From Naganishia liquefaciens (lineage: Eukaryota; Basidiomycota; Tremellomycetes; Filobasidiales; Filobasidiaceae): a DNA stretch of 64,000 nt. Made by a program: the position numbers and the translations under genes. The stretch covers positions 1 to 64,000 of the forward strand of contig BLZA01000002.1 in the NCBI GenBank assembly GCA_013423385.1, given 5' to 3'. Position 1 is the stretch's first letter. Each line of letters begins with the position of its first letter. Below are positions 34,182 through 46,785 of the stretch, in pieces. The notes beneath the pieces are model-generated. The model was not told the DNA's origin and ran no database searches. It saw only the letters and a program-made list of their open reading frames with translations.

Positions 34182-34556
34182 TTTGTGTGTATCGTAAATT
34201 GGCGTTGTCGAAGGTCGTCGCATATCATTCTTGCCTGGATTGAGATTTCGATTCCGCTGACATTAAATGTATGACTGCAGCCTGCGCAGCACTCGCGACG
34301 TGCGGCAGCAAGTAATCAGTAATCGTTCGCTTTCGATTTCTGCGTCTTAGGCTTTTGCCTGCGCCGATGACAGATGGCGGGGAGCAACCTGTAAGGTAAC
34401 CCGCAATGTGTTGTAAAAGAAACGACGGAAAAATGGCCAAGAGAAGCAGACTCATGTCTGTCTGACAGAGAGGCCCTCCATGCTAAGATTATTATAAGCT
34501 CATGTGTCCCTGCAGTAAATTTCGCACATCAGACCCCTTAATCGACACGTGGCTGC
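34182..34556. other. Convergent 3' region
   Basis: Space between the stop codons of two convergent genes. Nothing else is seen. Confidence 0.4.
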
Positions 34557-36128
34557 TCAATCGGCTCTCCGCTTTCCCGCATCGTTTCCTGCTACACCGC
34601 CCACTGGCAGCGGAGCGATATACGAAGCGCTTCTTTGGCGATTTTTATTCGCAGAACTTCTTATCGACGAGGTGACGCTGGCTTCTGATTTGTGAGGTGC
34701 TATTGTCGGCCTTGTGCTGGATCCTTGCTTTGGCGTCATGGCACCTTCTTCCGCTCGTTTGGGTTGACTGGAGGTAGCGGCACTCGAGTTATGGTAATTC
34801 GACGCACTCCCGGCGAGATCCATCGCTTGGTCAAACGCTTCGTCTTCATCGACGAGCTCGTAATCCTGGGCTCTACGCAGCTGACTTGTTGAATCCTGCA
34901 TGTCCCACGTGATACCGGTATCGAGATCCTTGAATTGTTTCGGCATGAAGTAAAAGAAGCAAACGAAAGCGAGACATCCTCCACCCACGACATCAACGAG
35001 ATAGTGATGCGTGAGGTACATGGTTGCCCAGTACAATGTCCCGGCGTAGGCCCAGTAAAATGGAGCGTATTGCGGGAAAAAGTGGGTAAGGAAAAGGGCC
35101 TCCATGGTCGATGTGCCGGCGTGCAATGAGGGAAATGCACCGAAGACGAGAGGTGCTCCGCCGAATGCGTTGGTGTAACCCGTCCCGCCAAACAGCCGGT
35201 CGATCCGCATGAGACCTCCCGGAGAACCCGGCATGCCGTAGTCGGCAGGGGTCAAGCCGTGAATGATTTCATACCCTGAGTGAGAAAGGTCAGGAAGATG
35301 CAATAATAGACGCAAAATCGGCTTACATGGCGCTGCACAGGGAAAGAAGAGCTGGGTCAAGACGCCAATCAAGTTCAAGAAACCAAACGCTTTGCCGAAG
35401 AATTGCACTGCTCCCTTGGGCGCAAAGACCCAAAGCACGGCAGCGAGAACGAAAGGAATGGCGAAATGCATGACGCCGTACGGCAGCCATGCCAGAATGT
35501 CGAGGATGGGATGCGTATAACGGGTCAAAATGTCGGAGATGTTGGCGCCGTATAATACAGATTCGAGAGTTGGCAGGAGGACGACGTGAATTTCTGGTCT
35601 CCAAGATGAAGGGATGTACTTTGCCGAAAAGAAGAGGAGCAGCCATGACAAAATTGGAGTTGCTGGCAGGACGAACTGAGAAGTCACCGGAAGTAACAGG
35701 CCAGTGATGTATGCCGTCGGTATCAAGATTTGCAGAAAGACCATGCTGTTGAGGGAGAGCACGAATACTGCCAATAAGGTGAGAAACACCCAGGACGCGG
35801 AATTCCATATTGTAAACTCGTGTTTGGATAACTTGTCTAGCGTTTCCCGAGGATCCAGCGACAGGTCAAGTCGTTTCAGCGCGGCCACAACGTGTACAAC
35901 GAGTGGTGTGAGGAGCGCTTTGGGTGATGTTGGCAGGTTGGCGGGAAGCGGTAGCCGCAGGAGTCGGAACGACCGAATGAAGGGTGCAGCGATCATTCTA
36001 GACAAGGATGCCTGGGGCACGCCAGAGGCCGAAGTTGACCTAGGCCGAGACATGTCCGGAACGGTCTGATACGAGGTGGTAGATGTGGAAGAAGCCTGTC
36101 TGTTGAATATCGGATTCCGATCCACCAT
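34557..36128 (-). CDS. AUR1: Inositol phosphorylceramide synthase catalytic subunit
   Basis: Golgi membrane enzyme that transfers phosphoinositol from phosphatidylinositol to ceramide in fungal sphingolipid synthesis. Many membrane spans. The PAP2-type active-site motifs are visible: AFPSLHAGTSTMEALF and LTHHYLVDVVGGG. The conserved GMPGSPGGLMRIDRLFG precedes them. A 51-bp intron (35276-35326, GTAAGC...CTCAG) lies in frame without a stop. Reading through it adds 17 residues; splicing gives PWYEIIHGLTPADYG, which matches the family, so the protein is about 506 aa. The C-terminal tail is Ser/Thr rich and cytosolic. Start MVDRNPIFNR at 36128. Confidence 0.93.
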   Translation of the reverse strand: MVDRNPIFNRQASSTSTTSYQTVPDMSRPRSTSASGVPQASLSRMIAAPFIRSFRLLRLPLPANLPTSPKALLTPLVVHVVAALKRLDLSLDPRETLDKLSKHEFTIWNSASWVFLTLLAVFVLSLNSMVFLQILIPTAYITGLLLPVTSQFVLPATPILSWLLLFFSAKYIPSSWRPEIHVVLLPTLESVLYGANISDILTRYTHPILDILAWLPYGVMHFAIPFVLAAVLWVFAPKGAVQFFGKAFGFLNLIGVLTQLFFPCAAPCKPILRLLLHLPDLSHSGYEIIHGLTPADYGMPGSPGGLMRIDRLFGGTGYTNAFGGAPLVFGAFPSLHAGTSTMEALFLTHFFPQYAPFYWAYAGTLYWATMYLTHHYLVDVVGGGCLAFVCFFYFMPKQFKDLDTGITWDMQDSTSQLRRAQDYELVDEDEAFDQAMDLAGSASNYHNSSAATSSQPKRAEEGAMTPKQGSSTRPTIAPHKSEASVTSSIRSSANKNRQRSASYIAPLPVGGVAGNDAGKRRAD

Positions 36129-36778
36129 GTAGCGGGGAAGGCGAGCGAGAGCGGAGTTGGGGAGCCAGAGCAGGTGGCGTGGAGGAGATGCAAGATGCTG
36201 TTATCTTCTGGACTAGACTGGTCACAGGAGATTGAGTAGAAGATGCATGCAGAATGAGGGAGCAAGCATCAACGTCGCCAGCCCCTCGATCGCCGACATT
36301 TGAGCATTTGTTTACTTGAATTTTGTGCCTTTCGCGAGCTTTTAGGTAATTAGCTCCGTTCTTGCAGGACAAAGAACGAATCTCCCAATCTTGCAGCCGG
36401 TGTCTTTATAAGCAAGCATCTTCAACCGTCTGGCTAACGAACGGGAGAGAGGGACAGCTGGATGGGCAATGCATTCCACTGAGCATCCCTTTACAGCCTG
36501 GCAACAGCCTCGACAGGAAGTCAACACATGAGCTTGCCGCCATAGAGCAGATGAATCTGCTGGGAGCACGGACAGGCCTAATGCCGATTTCGTCCTGGGG
36601 AACGCGTCGGTAGAGCAACCTCGATGTCAGCCTTAGTGCCCGACATCCTACGGCTGTCGATATGGCAAGCCTGATGATTTCAGATTGGTATTGATACTGG
36701 AACCCATGAAGAATCTAACACGAATTTTGAAACACATGCGCGATTAAAAACGTCCATCTCCTCGCTTCAACTAATGCT
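36129..36778. other. AUR1 promoter and UGP1 downstream region
   Basis: 650 bp without a supported gene. Confidence 0.4.
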
Positions 36779-38678
<1,900 letters not shown>

Positions 38679-39749
38679 GGTGGTGGTGGTGATCAGGAGT
38701 ATGGACGAGTGGATGGGGGAATGGCGATAGACAAGCCAACCACCTTGTCTCCGTGGGTGGTGGGTATATACCCGTCCCGCGCATTCCCCTCTCCCCGCCG
38801 CATTCCAGCGCACCAATCGCGTCGCGCCAGCCCGTAGCGCGGATGCAAGCGGCCAGCCTGCTCCCGTGCGTCATAAATTGTCTCGCTTCCTTGCCTCGCG
38901 GCCCTGCCAGCTGGGGGGTTAGCCCTGCCCTTGCCGCCGCGTGCGAACCCTTTTCTTTCCCTCTTTTGCTTGCCGTTCCCGGAGAATGCTGAAAGTTGAG
39001 GCATCCTCTACTCGAAAATCTAACGGCATCCCACGAGAATTTGCGCGTCTTCCTCCTTGCCAATCCCCCGCCGCCCCCCCCGACCTGCCTCGCCTTTGCC
39101 CCACGCATATCTTGCCCCTGCAACTCGTGGCCGCTGCGACCATCCTGTGGCCAGCACCGCGGCAATGGACAGCGACTGGGGCCAAAAGACTCGAGCAAAT
39201 TTCCCTCGCGGCGCGACTTTACCGGACCGATCGGGTTGCTGCTCAAGTCGGTTCCTGATATCCTCTTATTAGCTAGCTACCTTTCATGCATTTACCTACT
39301 GCCACCCACCCCCACCCCCCACACCCCATGTGTTCGAACGTGGGCAAACAGTATCCCTGACACAGCTATTATCATTGGATTGTACTTCGATGGGCATGTC
39401 CAGGCAATGTTTCTGAACGCCCAACTACAGCCTACGGTCGCTGTAGACTGACATTCCCCGAGAAGACAACTCAAAACGTGTATGGGGCCAGCAGAAACGA
39501 ACATCACGCTCTGCCTTCTCAGCAGCTCCCTGCACGCACCCAACGCTACTTACTGTTCAGCTGTGCGGCTTACCTAATCATCACTCCGCGCTCAATGGGC
39601 CGCCTCGGTGACTGCCGCCGGATCGCCTCGGTGAATATCTTGAGAGGAATTATCAATCGGCTCCGTGCTGGTTGGCTAGTTGTCATTCTCGTCATCTTCG
39701 TCTGGTCAGATTGGCAGCATGAAGGAATACATCACAGCAGAGCAAGTCC
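38679..39749. promoter_or_regulatory. Divergent region, UGP1 / hemerythrin-domain gene
   Basis: About 1.07 kb between divergent starts. It holds a C-rich run on the plus strand (about 39301-39329, CCCACCC repeats) that is G-rich on the UGP1 sense strand. Frames here look non-coding. Confidence 0.4.
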
Positions 39750-40663
39750 ATGGACTTGACTGCTCCTTCATCCTTGCCAGACTCGACACGAAAAGCCAAT
39801 ATCACTAGCAAGAGTAAAAAAGCACTCATTCTTGCGACCATCGTCCTCGCTGCTGCTCTGCTTGTCAAAATACCGCTTCTTTCTCAGGCCGTTCGCTCAA
39901 TCCGCCTTTTTCGGCCTGCTATCTTGACAGCAACGCCATCACCAAGGTCCACCATGGTATACTCGACCAAACCTGCAGAAAATGGTGTTGCGAAACTGTC
40001 GGCCAAAGAGGAGCGCGAATGGAACCACATGGCGGAGGGCATGACATATTACCACAATCATTTCATGCACAGCTTTGACACAATCTACGAGGTGGGTCAA
40101 GGTCATCTTTTGTGAGCAAAGACGATTGACAGCGCTTCAGATGGCAGACGGAAAATTCCATTCGCGCGGGATGTCATTGCAGCATTTTTTGAAGGATGCT
40201 CGCTCACTGTATTCCCATCTAGATATGCATCATTCCATCGTATGTCGTCTTCGCTCCGTGCAAATAGCTTGAAACTGATTGTCCATCACGTCGTAGGAGG
40301 AACGCCATATCTTCCCGATTCTAGCGAAAAAGATGCCGCAATTTAAAGCGGGAGCTCGTGAATCTGGACAACATCTGAAGAGCCACAAGCAGATCCATGC
40401 CGGTATGTCTAACCACTGTGTTTTCTCCGACACTGGTGTATCAAGTACTAATCTCCCGCTAAGGCATGGACCGTTATCTTGCCCTTCTCAACAAGTACGC
40501 TGCAGAGCCATCATCGTACAATCCGGCAGAGCTGCGGCAGAATATGGATAGCTGGCGAGAAGTCTTGTTCAACCATCTAGCGGAGGAAGTAGAAGACTTG
40601 TCGGGGGAAAGCATGAGAAAGGCTGGTTGGACGCTGAATGAAGTCAGAGCGATGCCAATGTAA
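39750..40663 (+). CDS. Hemerythrin/HHE-domain protein with N-terminal membrane anchor
   Basis: A likely non-haem di-iron or cation-binding four-helix protein. Residues about 23-45 form one hydrophobic segment (ALILATIVLAAALLVKIPLL) after a basic N-terminus, so it may be membrane-anchored. The HHE pattern is seen in MTYYHNHFMHSFDTIYE, LYSHLDMHHSIEERHIFPIL, QHLKSHKQIHAGMDRYLALL and WREVLFNHLAEEVEDLS. Three short introns (after IYE, HHS and QIHA) separate these helices. An alternative start, MVYSTKPAENG near 39955, would remove the membrane segment. Function in fungi is not established. Confidence 0.8.
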
Positions 40664-40768
40664 CGACACGAGCGTTTCCCTCTGCAATTCTTTTCATGCA
40701 CTTTTCAGAACGCACGATTGCGCCCACATGGTGGATGTCGAAGCTGTTGTCTATCCTACCAGCAGTAC

Positions 40769-41180
40769 CTAGCATAGGGATTCCAGCTTTTTACCCAATG
40801 CGCTGAAACACGAAAGGCTGGAAGATGTATTCACGTCCTTTCCTATTTTCGCACAAATCGATAGACAATCACGCGCTGATTCACGAGATGATTCGTTTTC
40901 CGATTTGCTCCGGACGAGATCGCTGAGCAAGAGGCTCTCATATACCGCAAGCTGTTGCGAGCGCATGGTCGTGACGCAGGTCATGACCAGAAGGAGCGAG
41001 CACGACGACAATAATGGTAAACTCGACGTTTTCAACGGTGGCGACTCTTCCGCCTTTGTTTGGGCGCGACGCGCTTACCTTTTTTGTCGCGAAGGGCGGT
41101 TCAAGGCTTGCAATCGGCATGGTTGGTTTCTTGGTCGTCAACTCGTCGTCTCGGTCTCCGTAATCGTTTGACTGACTCAA
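40769..41180 (-). CDS. Possible small protein, about 95 aa, divergent from eIF3i
   Basis: Removing an intron GTAAGC...CAACAG (about 41078-40956) joins [13 protein letters not shown] to [20 protein letters not shown], then [20 protein letters not shown] and [12 protein letters not shown]. The helical, evenly charged sequence looks like a real small protein. Its first ATG would be only 11 bp from the eIF3i ATG, so the true start is more likely an internal Met. I do not recognise it. Confidence 0.4.
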
Positions 41181-41191
41181 TTACAAGCATC

Positions 41192-42548
41192 ATGGTACGC
41201 TCCTACGCTCTCCCAATGCACGTGCGGCGCTAATAGTCCCCCAGAAACCCATTCTTCTCTCAGGTCACGAGCGTTCGTTGACGCAGGTCGTCTTCAACAA
41301 GGAAGGAGACTTGCTCTTCACCGCTTCCAAGGATGACACGATCAACGTCTGGTTTAGCTCAAACGGTGAAAGGTTGGGCACGTACAGTGGTCACAACGGT
41401 ACCGTCTGGTCATTGGCATGTGACTGTGAGTCCACAGAAACCAGGCAGCAGGACCAAAAGCTGACATCTCCCTGCAGCCCAGTCAAAGCTGTTGCTTTCT
41501 GGATCGGCCGACAACACGATGAAGCTGTGGGACATCAAGACGGGACAGTGCTTGAAGACTTGGGAGTTCCCGACTGCGGTCAAGCGGGTTGCATGGAGGT
41601 GAGGAAGACGCCGCCGCGTTCATGTGTACCAACACTGACCTTGATCGATAGCGATGACGACAAGCTCGCCCTCTGTATCACCGAACAGCGAAGTGGATAC
41701 CAGGGCGCCATTCGAGTATACGAAATGAGTCACGAGGGTGATTGCAAGACCCGTAAGTCAGGCGTTGACAAATTAACTCCCTTTGCTGAAACCCTTCGCA
41801 GAACCGGACGAACCGATCAGCCAGTTCTCGCCGATCGGATCCAAGGCGACTGTCGCGGCGTTCGCTCCTCTCGGTCACGAGATTATCACTGGACACGAAA
41901 GCGGAAAGGTTGCATTGTTCGACACAAAGACGGGAGAGGAGATTGAGAGCAACGAACGGGCGCACTCGGGAACCGTTACGGATCTGCAACTGTCGCCTGA
42001 TGGTACCTACTTTGTCACTTCCAGCAAGGACAAGACTGCAAGAGTAGGTTGAAGACTTGATGACCGGGCTCCGTGTTGACATTTGAAATTAGATACATGA
42101 TACCAAGAACCTCGCTGTTATCAAGACCTTCTCCACGGAAACGCCTCTTAACAGCGCAGTCATCACTCCGCTCAAGCCGTATGTCATCGTTGGTGGTGGT
42201 CAGGATGCCCGAAGTGTTACGACGACAAGCACTCGAAGTGGAAAGTTTGAGACTCGGTTCTGGCATCGTGTGTTCGAGGAGGAAGTCGGTCGTGTACGAG
42301 GTCATTTGTGAGTAATAGCTGCATTGTCGATGGTTGCGAGTTGACCATTCCCCACAGCGGCCCCATCAACACGATTGCAATTCACCCAGAGGGCAAGGCA
42401 TTTGCTTCGGGCGGTGAAGATGGTTATGTTCGAGTGCACTGGGTGAGTACACGATACATGGCCGGTTCAATCGCAACTGACACGTCGATAGTTTGATGAA
42501 TCGTACTTCCGTGCAAGACCGTACGGAGATTTGGAGCCCGAAGACTAA
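41192..42548 (+). CDS. TIF34: Translation initiation factor eIF3 subunit i, WD40
   Basis: WD40 subunit of the eIF3 complex in the cytosol. The spliced protein reads [134 protein letters not shown] and [20 protein letters not shown], ending LEPED at the TAA at 42548. All blades and the usual length of about 340 residues are present. The first intron (41195-41244, GTACGC...CCAG) directly follows the ATG. At least six more short introns occur. Confidence 0.94.
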
Positions 42549-42918
42549 ACATCGGGAAATCAATGCAAAAGAATCGCAAGATACCGTGTTACACGGGTCG
42601 CATTGTTCTTGTATCTTATAGTCGGACGGCTTTGTATCGTATGGATGTAGGATACATTCAGCGCAGGCGCAGTATCAGTCTTCTTCCGGGTTGCAATTTC
42701 GCGCGAAGGCACAATGTATGATTGCGGAAGGCGCGTCCTCGGGTAATGACAATTTGGGCGTGTCGACCAGTCTGGATGATTCGCAGATGGGCGTGGAATG
42801 CTTTCGATACTCTCGAGCTCGAGGTAGATCTGGTGATCCTGAAGAGTATGCGATAATTCACCGTTTACATTGGTTGATTTCTCTATTTTCATACAAATGC
42901 CCTCAAATACAGAATGCT
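42549..42918. other. Convergent 3' region
   Basis: 370 bp between convergent stops of eIF3i and the transporter. Nothing else is supported. Confidence 0.4.
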
Positions 42919-44944
42919 CTAATGAGCCATGCCGGCTCCACCTCCCACCTTTCGCTGAATCTTCTCGGCGTGAATGATTTCTCCCTTCTCGTCGACGGCG
43001 CCTTCTCGTCGAGCAGCTTCGATCCTGCTCGGGGGGATCCAGCTGGTAGATTTCCAAGCGGGGATGTGCAAGGCGTATGCCTCGTCGATCTCTTCCAGAG
43101 CCAAACCGCTGGATTCGATCAAGCTGCGTGAGAGATGGTGAGCATTGAGAGCAAGACCTTTTGCAGAGATTTTGTACTCACAAGAAGTAGATGTATACAC
43201 AACCGAAAGCCAGAACACCGGCAAAGATCAACAAGATCAAAGGTCCAATATCGGCCGCAATCTTGGAACTGAAGAAACCAACGAGGAAGTCTTCAAGACT
43301 TGTTAGTATTAGCCAAACAGCCGGAAAAATCGAACTCACTCCATAGCCAGTTTGTGGCAGTTGCGGCGGCCACACCCTGAGCTCGGACGTGAAGAGGGAA
43401 GATTTCTCCAGTGATAACCCAAGGTGTAGGACCTGTACCGGGTCAGTATGTGCACAAACCCCTAAGGATGAACGGCTGACTCACCCCAGAACGTGGCGAA
43501 GAACAATACTTGGATGATGGAGAATGAAACGAGCAACTGACCACCTCGGATGTTGCTAGAGGTCAATTGGTCGTCGGGAGTGCCGGTAGGAGCCAGCAAA
43601 AAGTGACCGGAGAGACCCGCGATGATGGCACAGATGATTTCGCCGACACCGCCGATGAGAAGCATCTTTCGTCGCCCAAGCCTTTCGATGAGCCAGAGAG
43701 CAGGGATACAGCCGGCCAAAGTGACCATGCCTGATGGCAAATGAGCAAGTATTCAGATTATCGGACAAGCCACTTACCCAGAATAAATTGGATTTGGTAC
43801 GAGTTGAGGCCAGTGTTCGATTGGGCGAAGAAAGTAGGTCCGTAGAAGTAATAGACTTGAAGACAGAGATACAGAGATCAGGGATGGCATCCCTGTCACC
43901 TCCACTGCAGCGCTACTTACAGTTTTGGCCGTTCAACTGTTGAACAAACTGGATCACACAAGCATTCAAGGTTCGCTTCCAGAGCTGGTGCTTGGAGCTG
44001 AGTAGATCGATCCATCGACCCTTTCCGGCCTGTTCCTCAACAGCAAGGAGAGCTTCGAGATCGGCGATTTCCTCGTGCACCAAAGGGTGGTCGATGGGCA
44101 CAGCGTTTAGGGTGGAAATACTTTTCGATGCGGCCTCAACGTTGCCTCGTGAGAGCAACAGTCGAGGGCTTTCAGGCAGGAGCAGGATACCGACGGCGAT
44201 GAAGAGACCAAGGAATAATTGGAATCCGACGGGAACCATCCAGCAAGCACGATTGGGAATGCCGGAGGTGGCCCAACTGAGACCATACGACCAGGCGATA
44301 CCGGCACAGATCATGAGCTGGTACATGACTACCATCGGTCCTCGAAGGTGTTTCGGGGCCGCTTCAGAGTTGTAGAGGGGAATCAGGGCAGAGAGGGCTC
44401 CGACGCCGAGACCGGCGATGAATCGACCAGCAGGCATCATCCCGAATGCCGCCGAGGGAGACGCGCCTCCCGAGGCGGTCTGCACGATACATCCGATGAT
44501 CTGCTCGAAAAGTCAGCAGGGCTGTGACAAGACGGCTGGAGAAAACTTACAAAGACGACAGCCCAGAAAGAGATGGAGTATTTACGTCCGAACGTTTTCG
44601 TGTTGGCCAAGAATGCCTGTGCCAGGGCTCCACAGAAAGTTCCAGCAGCCAGCAGCGATGTGATAATGGATTCTCTGGATGTTGAAAGATAGTATGTGCC
44701 GTCGCCCCGCAATTCACCGAAATGCCTGACACTGCGATGCGAATTAGTGATAGAGTACTTAACACAATTTACAAGCACTTACAATGGTGGCATTACCAGA
44801 CAGGAACTGATGACTCCGATGTCCTGGAACAAGGTGTGAGCACATTTACACGGTGAACAGGCATTGACTTACATATCCGAACAGGAAACCACCACTACTT
44901 GCAAAGATGAGGAATAGGATAATCCTGAGATTGGTTCTCGCCAT
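42919..44944 (-). CDS. MFS sugar transporter (sugar porter family)
   Basis: Probable plasma-membrane hexose or related sugar transporter with twelve membrane spans. Landmarks are ASSGGFLFGYDIGVISSCLV in span 1, FGRKYSI, PAGRFIAGLGVGALSALIPL, SEAAPKHLRGPMVVMYQL, LPESPRLLLSRG, QFVQQLNGQN, IERLGRRKMLLIGG and PTPWVITGEIFPLHVRAQGV. It ends KVGGGAGMAH at the TAG at 42919; the start MARTNLRIIL is at 44944. At least seven short introns are removed, for example GTAAGT...TCAAG after LNGQN. The substrate cannot be told from the sequence. Confidence 0.92.
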
Positions 44945-46785
44945 TTTGAAAGCCGTCTGACGTTGAGTATCCAGTCAAGTGCCTTGTCCTTTGCGAGACT
45001 TTAAGATGGGCTAATCCGTTGCACGGAGGAAAATGAGATGGAGTCCCCACGGAGGCTGGGGTCAGTTTGATATATACAAAATTGCTGCCCACAGTGCTGC
45101 AGTAGATCCCTCAGATGCCAATGACATCGTTGAAGGCTCCGGTAAGCCCCTCATTGCCCCGTGCCAGATTGCACGAGAAACAACGATAAACGAGATGGGC
45201 ACCTCGTCAACAGTTTCGGTTCTGAGGCTATACGGGAAAGCAAGGTCCCACGGCATCTTTTTCAGTCTCCGAGCTGGTCTTGAAATCTCGAGAAGTCGCA
45301 AGCAGCGTCGCAAGCACTCGAGACTTGAAGAAACATGTGATGTTCCTGCCGAACAAGCCCCAAAACGTAACACCAGACAGCTGAACAGACCAACGCCGCA
45401 CTGCTCCTCCGGCTACTTCTTGCGATCGAAAAATTGTAGCTGACTGGATTCACGGTTCTAGCGATTCTGGAAGCTATTCTGAAGCTCGGCATCCCAAAAG
45501 TCGCCATTATTCTGGATATAGCTGGAGGATACCTAGACGAAGTGGTACAGCAGTGGTACTTCGTGTCAGAAGCTGTCTCCCGCATTACCGTTGCTCTTAC
45601 TGCTGCACCAGCTGCCTGCATCTGCCGAGAACGATCTACCGGGAGAAGATAGCAAATGTGAGCAGCTGCCGGTGGTGTCCGAATGCCGTCTTAAATGCCG
45701 GGGCTGTGAGCGCCTCCGTACTGGATCGAAGTCACCGGACTTCACAGAAGGTGGAGCTCAATGCTGGCTTTTCGGAGGTGACGGTCCACTCCCGTCCAAG
45801 CCTTTCAGCCAACTGCTACGTCATTGGATTCTCAAGTCGCTCGCAACCTGATATCACAGTAGCTAGACGCCCGATCGCCCCTCAGGGAAAAAGCACAAAG
45901 GACAGCTCAAGGACGCTCTGAAAGACTTCTTTGTCATTTCGACGCTTTGATGAAAAGTGAGAATGTTTCAAGCAAGTAGAGTGCATGAATGTTATCGTAT
46001 AGCGGGAAAAAGCAATCGTAAGTTGACAGCCTCTCCCCATCAATCAGCTTGTTGACTGCTTTCAGGTTCTCCATTCTGAAACGTCGTGCGTGCATGTTAG
46101 GACGTTGGACGCCCAAACGTGGGTATACCCGCATTGGCGCAGCCGAATGACGAGGCCCCGATTTTGGCCCTGGCGACTGGTAAGCGAGCTTCTGGCTCAA
46201 TCGCTGGCTCGGCGCTGCTCCAAACCGAAGCTAAAGTCGATACCGAGGCTCATCTCCGTACCATCACGTGCAGATCAGATTCATGGTATGCACGACAATT
46301 ATGTGAGGGGATATGAATTTGCATTCCCGGTCAGCTTTCCTGCCGAAAGCCAGAGCTCTTAGCGAGCAACAGAAGGATTAAGAAAGTCCGTCGACCTGGG
46401 CCGTCAACGAAACTTCTACGCAACTTTGCAACTGCTTGCCGAGGAGTTGGCAGTCGGGAATATGCAAGTTGATTCTAGCCCTCTAACCAATATTCGAGCG
46501 CAACGTATCTCATTTCGTCGCGCAAGCCGCATGCCCGCCGGGCGATGGCGGACGAAGAGAATATGTAATACGGCCGCTCATGTGTCTGTGCGACCTGCAA
46601 GCCACGCCTTGTGTGGCGCCGCTTGCTTTACCGATGATGAGGTAGGAGCATCGATAATCCAAGGCGCAGAGTGTATTTCTATTCGGATTATGACTATATT
46701 TTCATTTCTCCACGAATTGGTCTTGCCTTCTTTTCAACCAAAGCACTTGACCTTTGTGATCGAATAAGCTCTCCCTCCCTATACT
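44945..46785. other. 1.8-kb region, no confirmed gene
   Basis: The plus-strand stretch 45444-45640 reads LTGFTVLAILEAILKLGIPK and VAIILDIAGGYLDEVVQQWY after a possible intron acceptor (TTGTAG|CTGAC), which looks like protein, but I could not build a gene around it. The remainder shows no gene. Confidence 0.35.

Noticed and set aside
45444-45640. Hydrophobic helical frame as a membrane-protein exon
   Set aside because: An acceptor site exists but no donor in the right phase and no neighbouring exons could be found.
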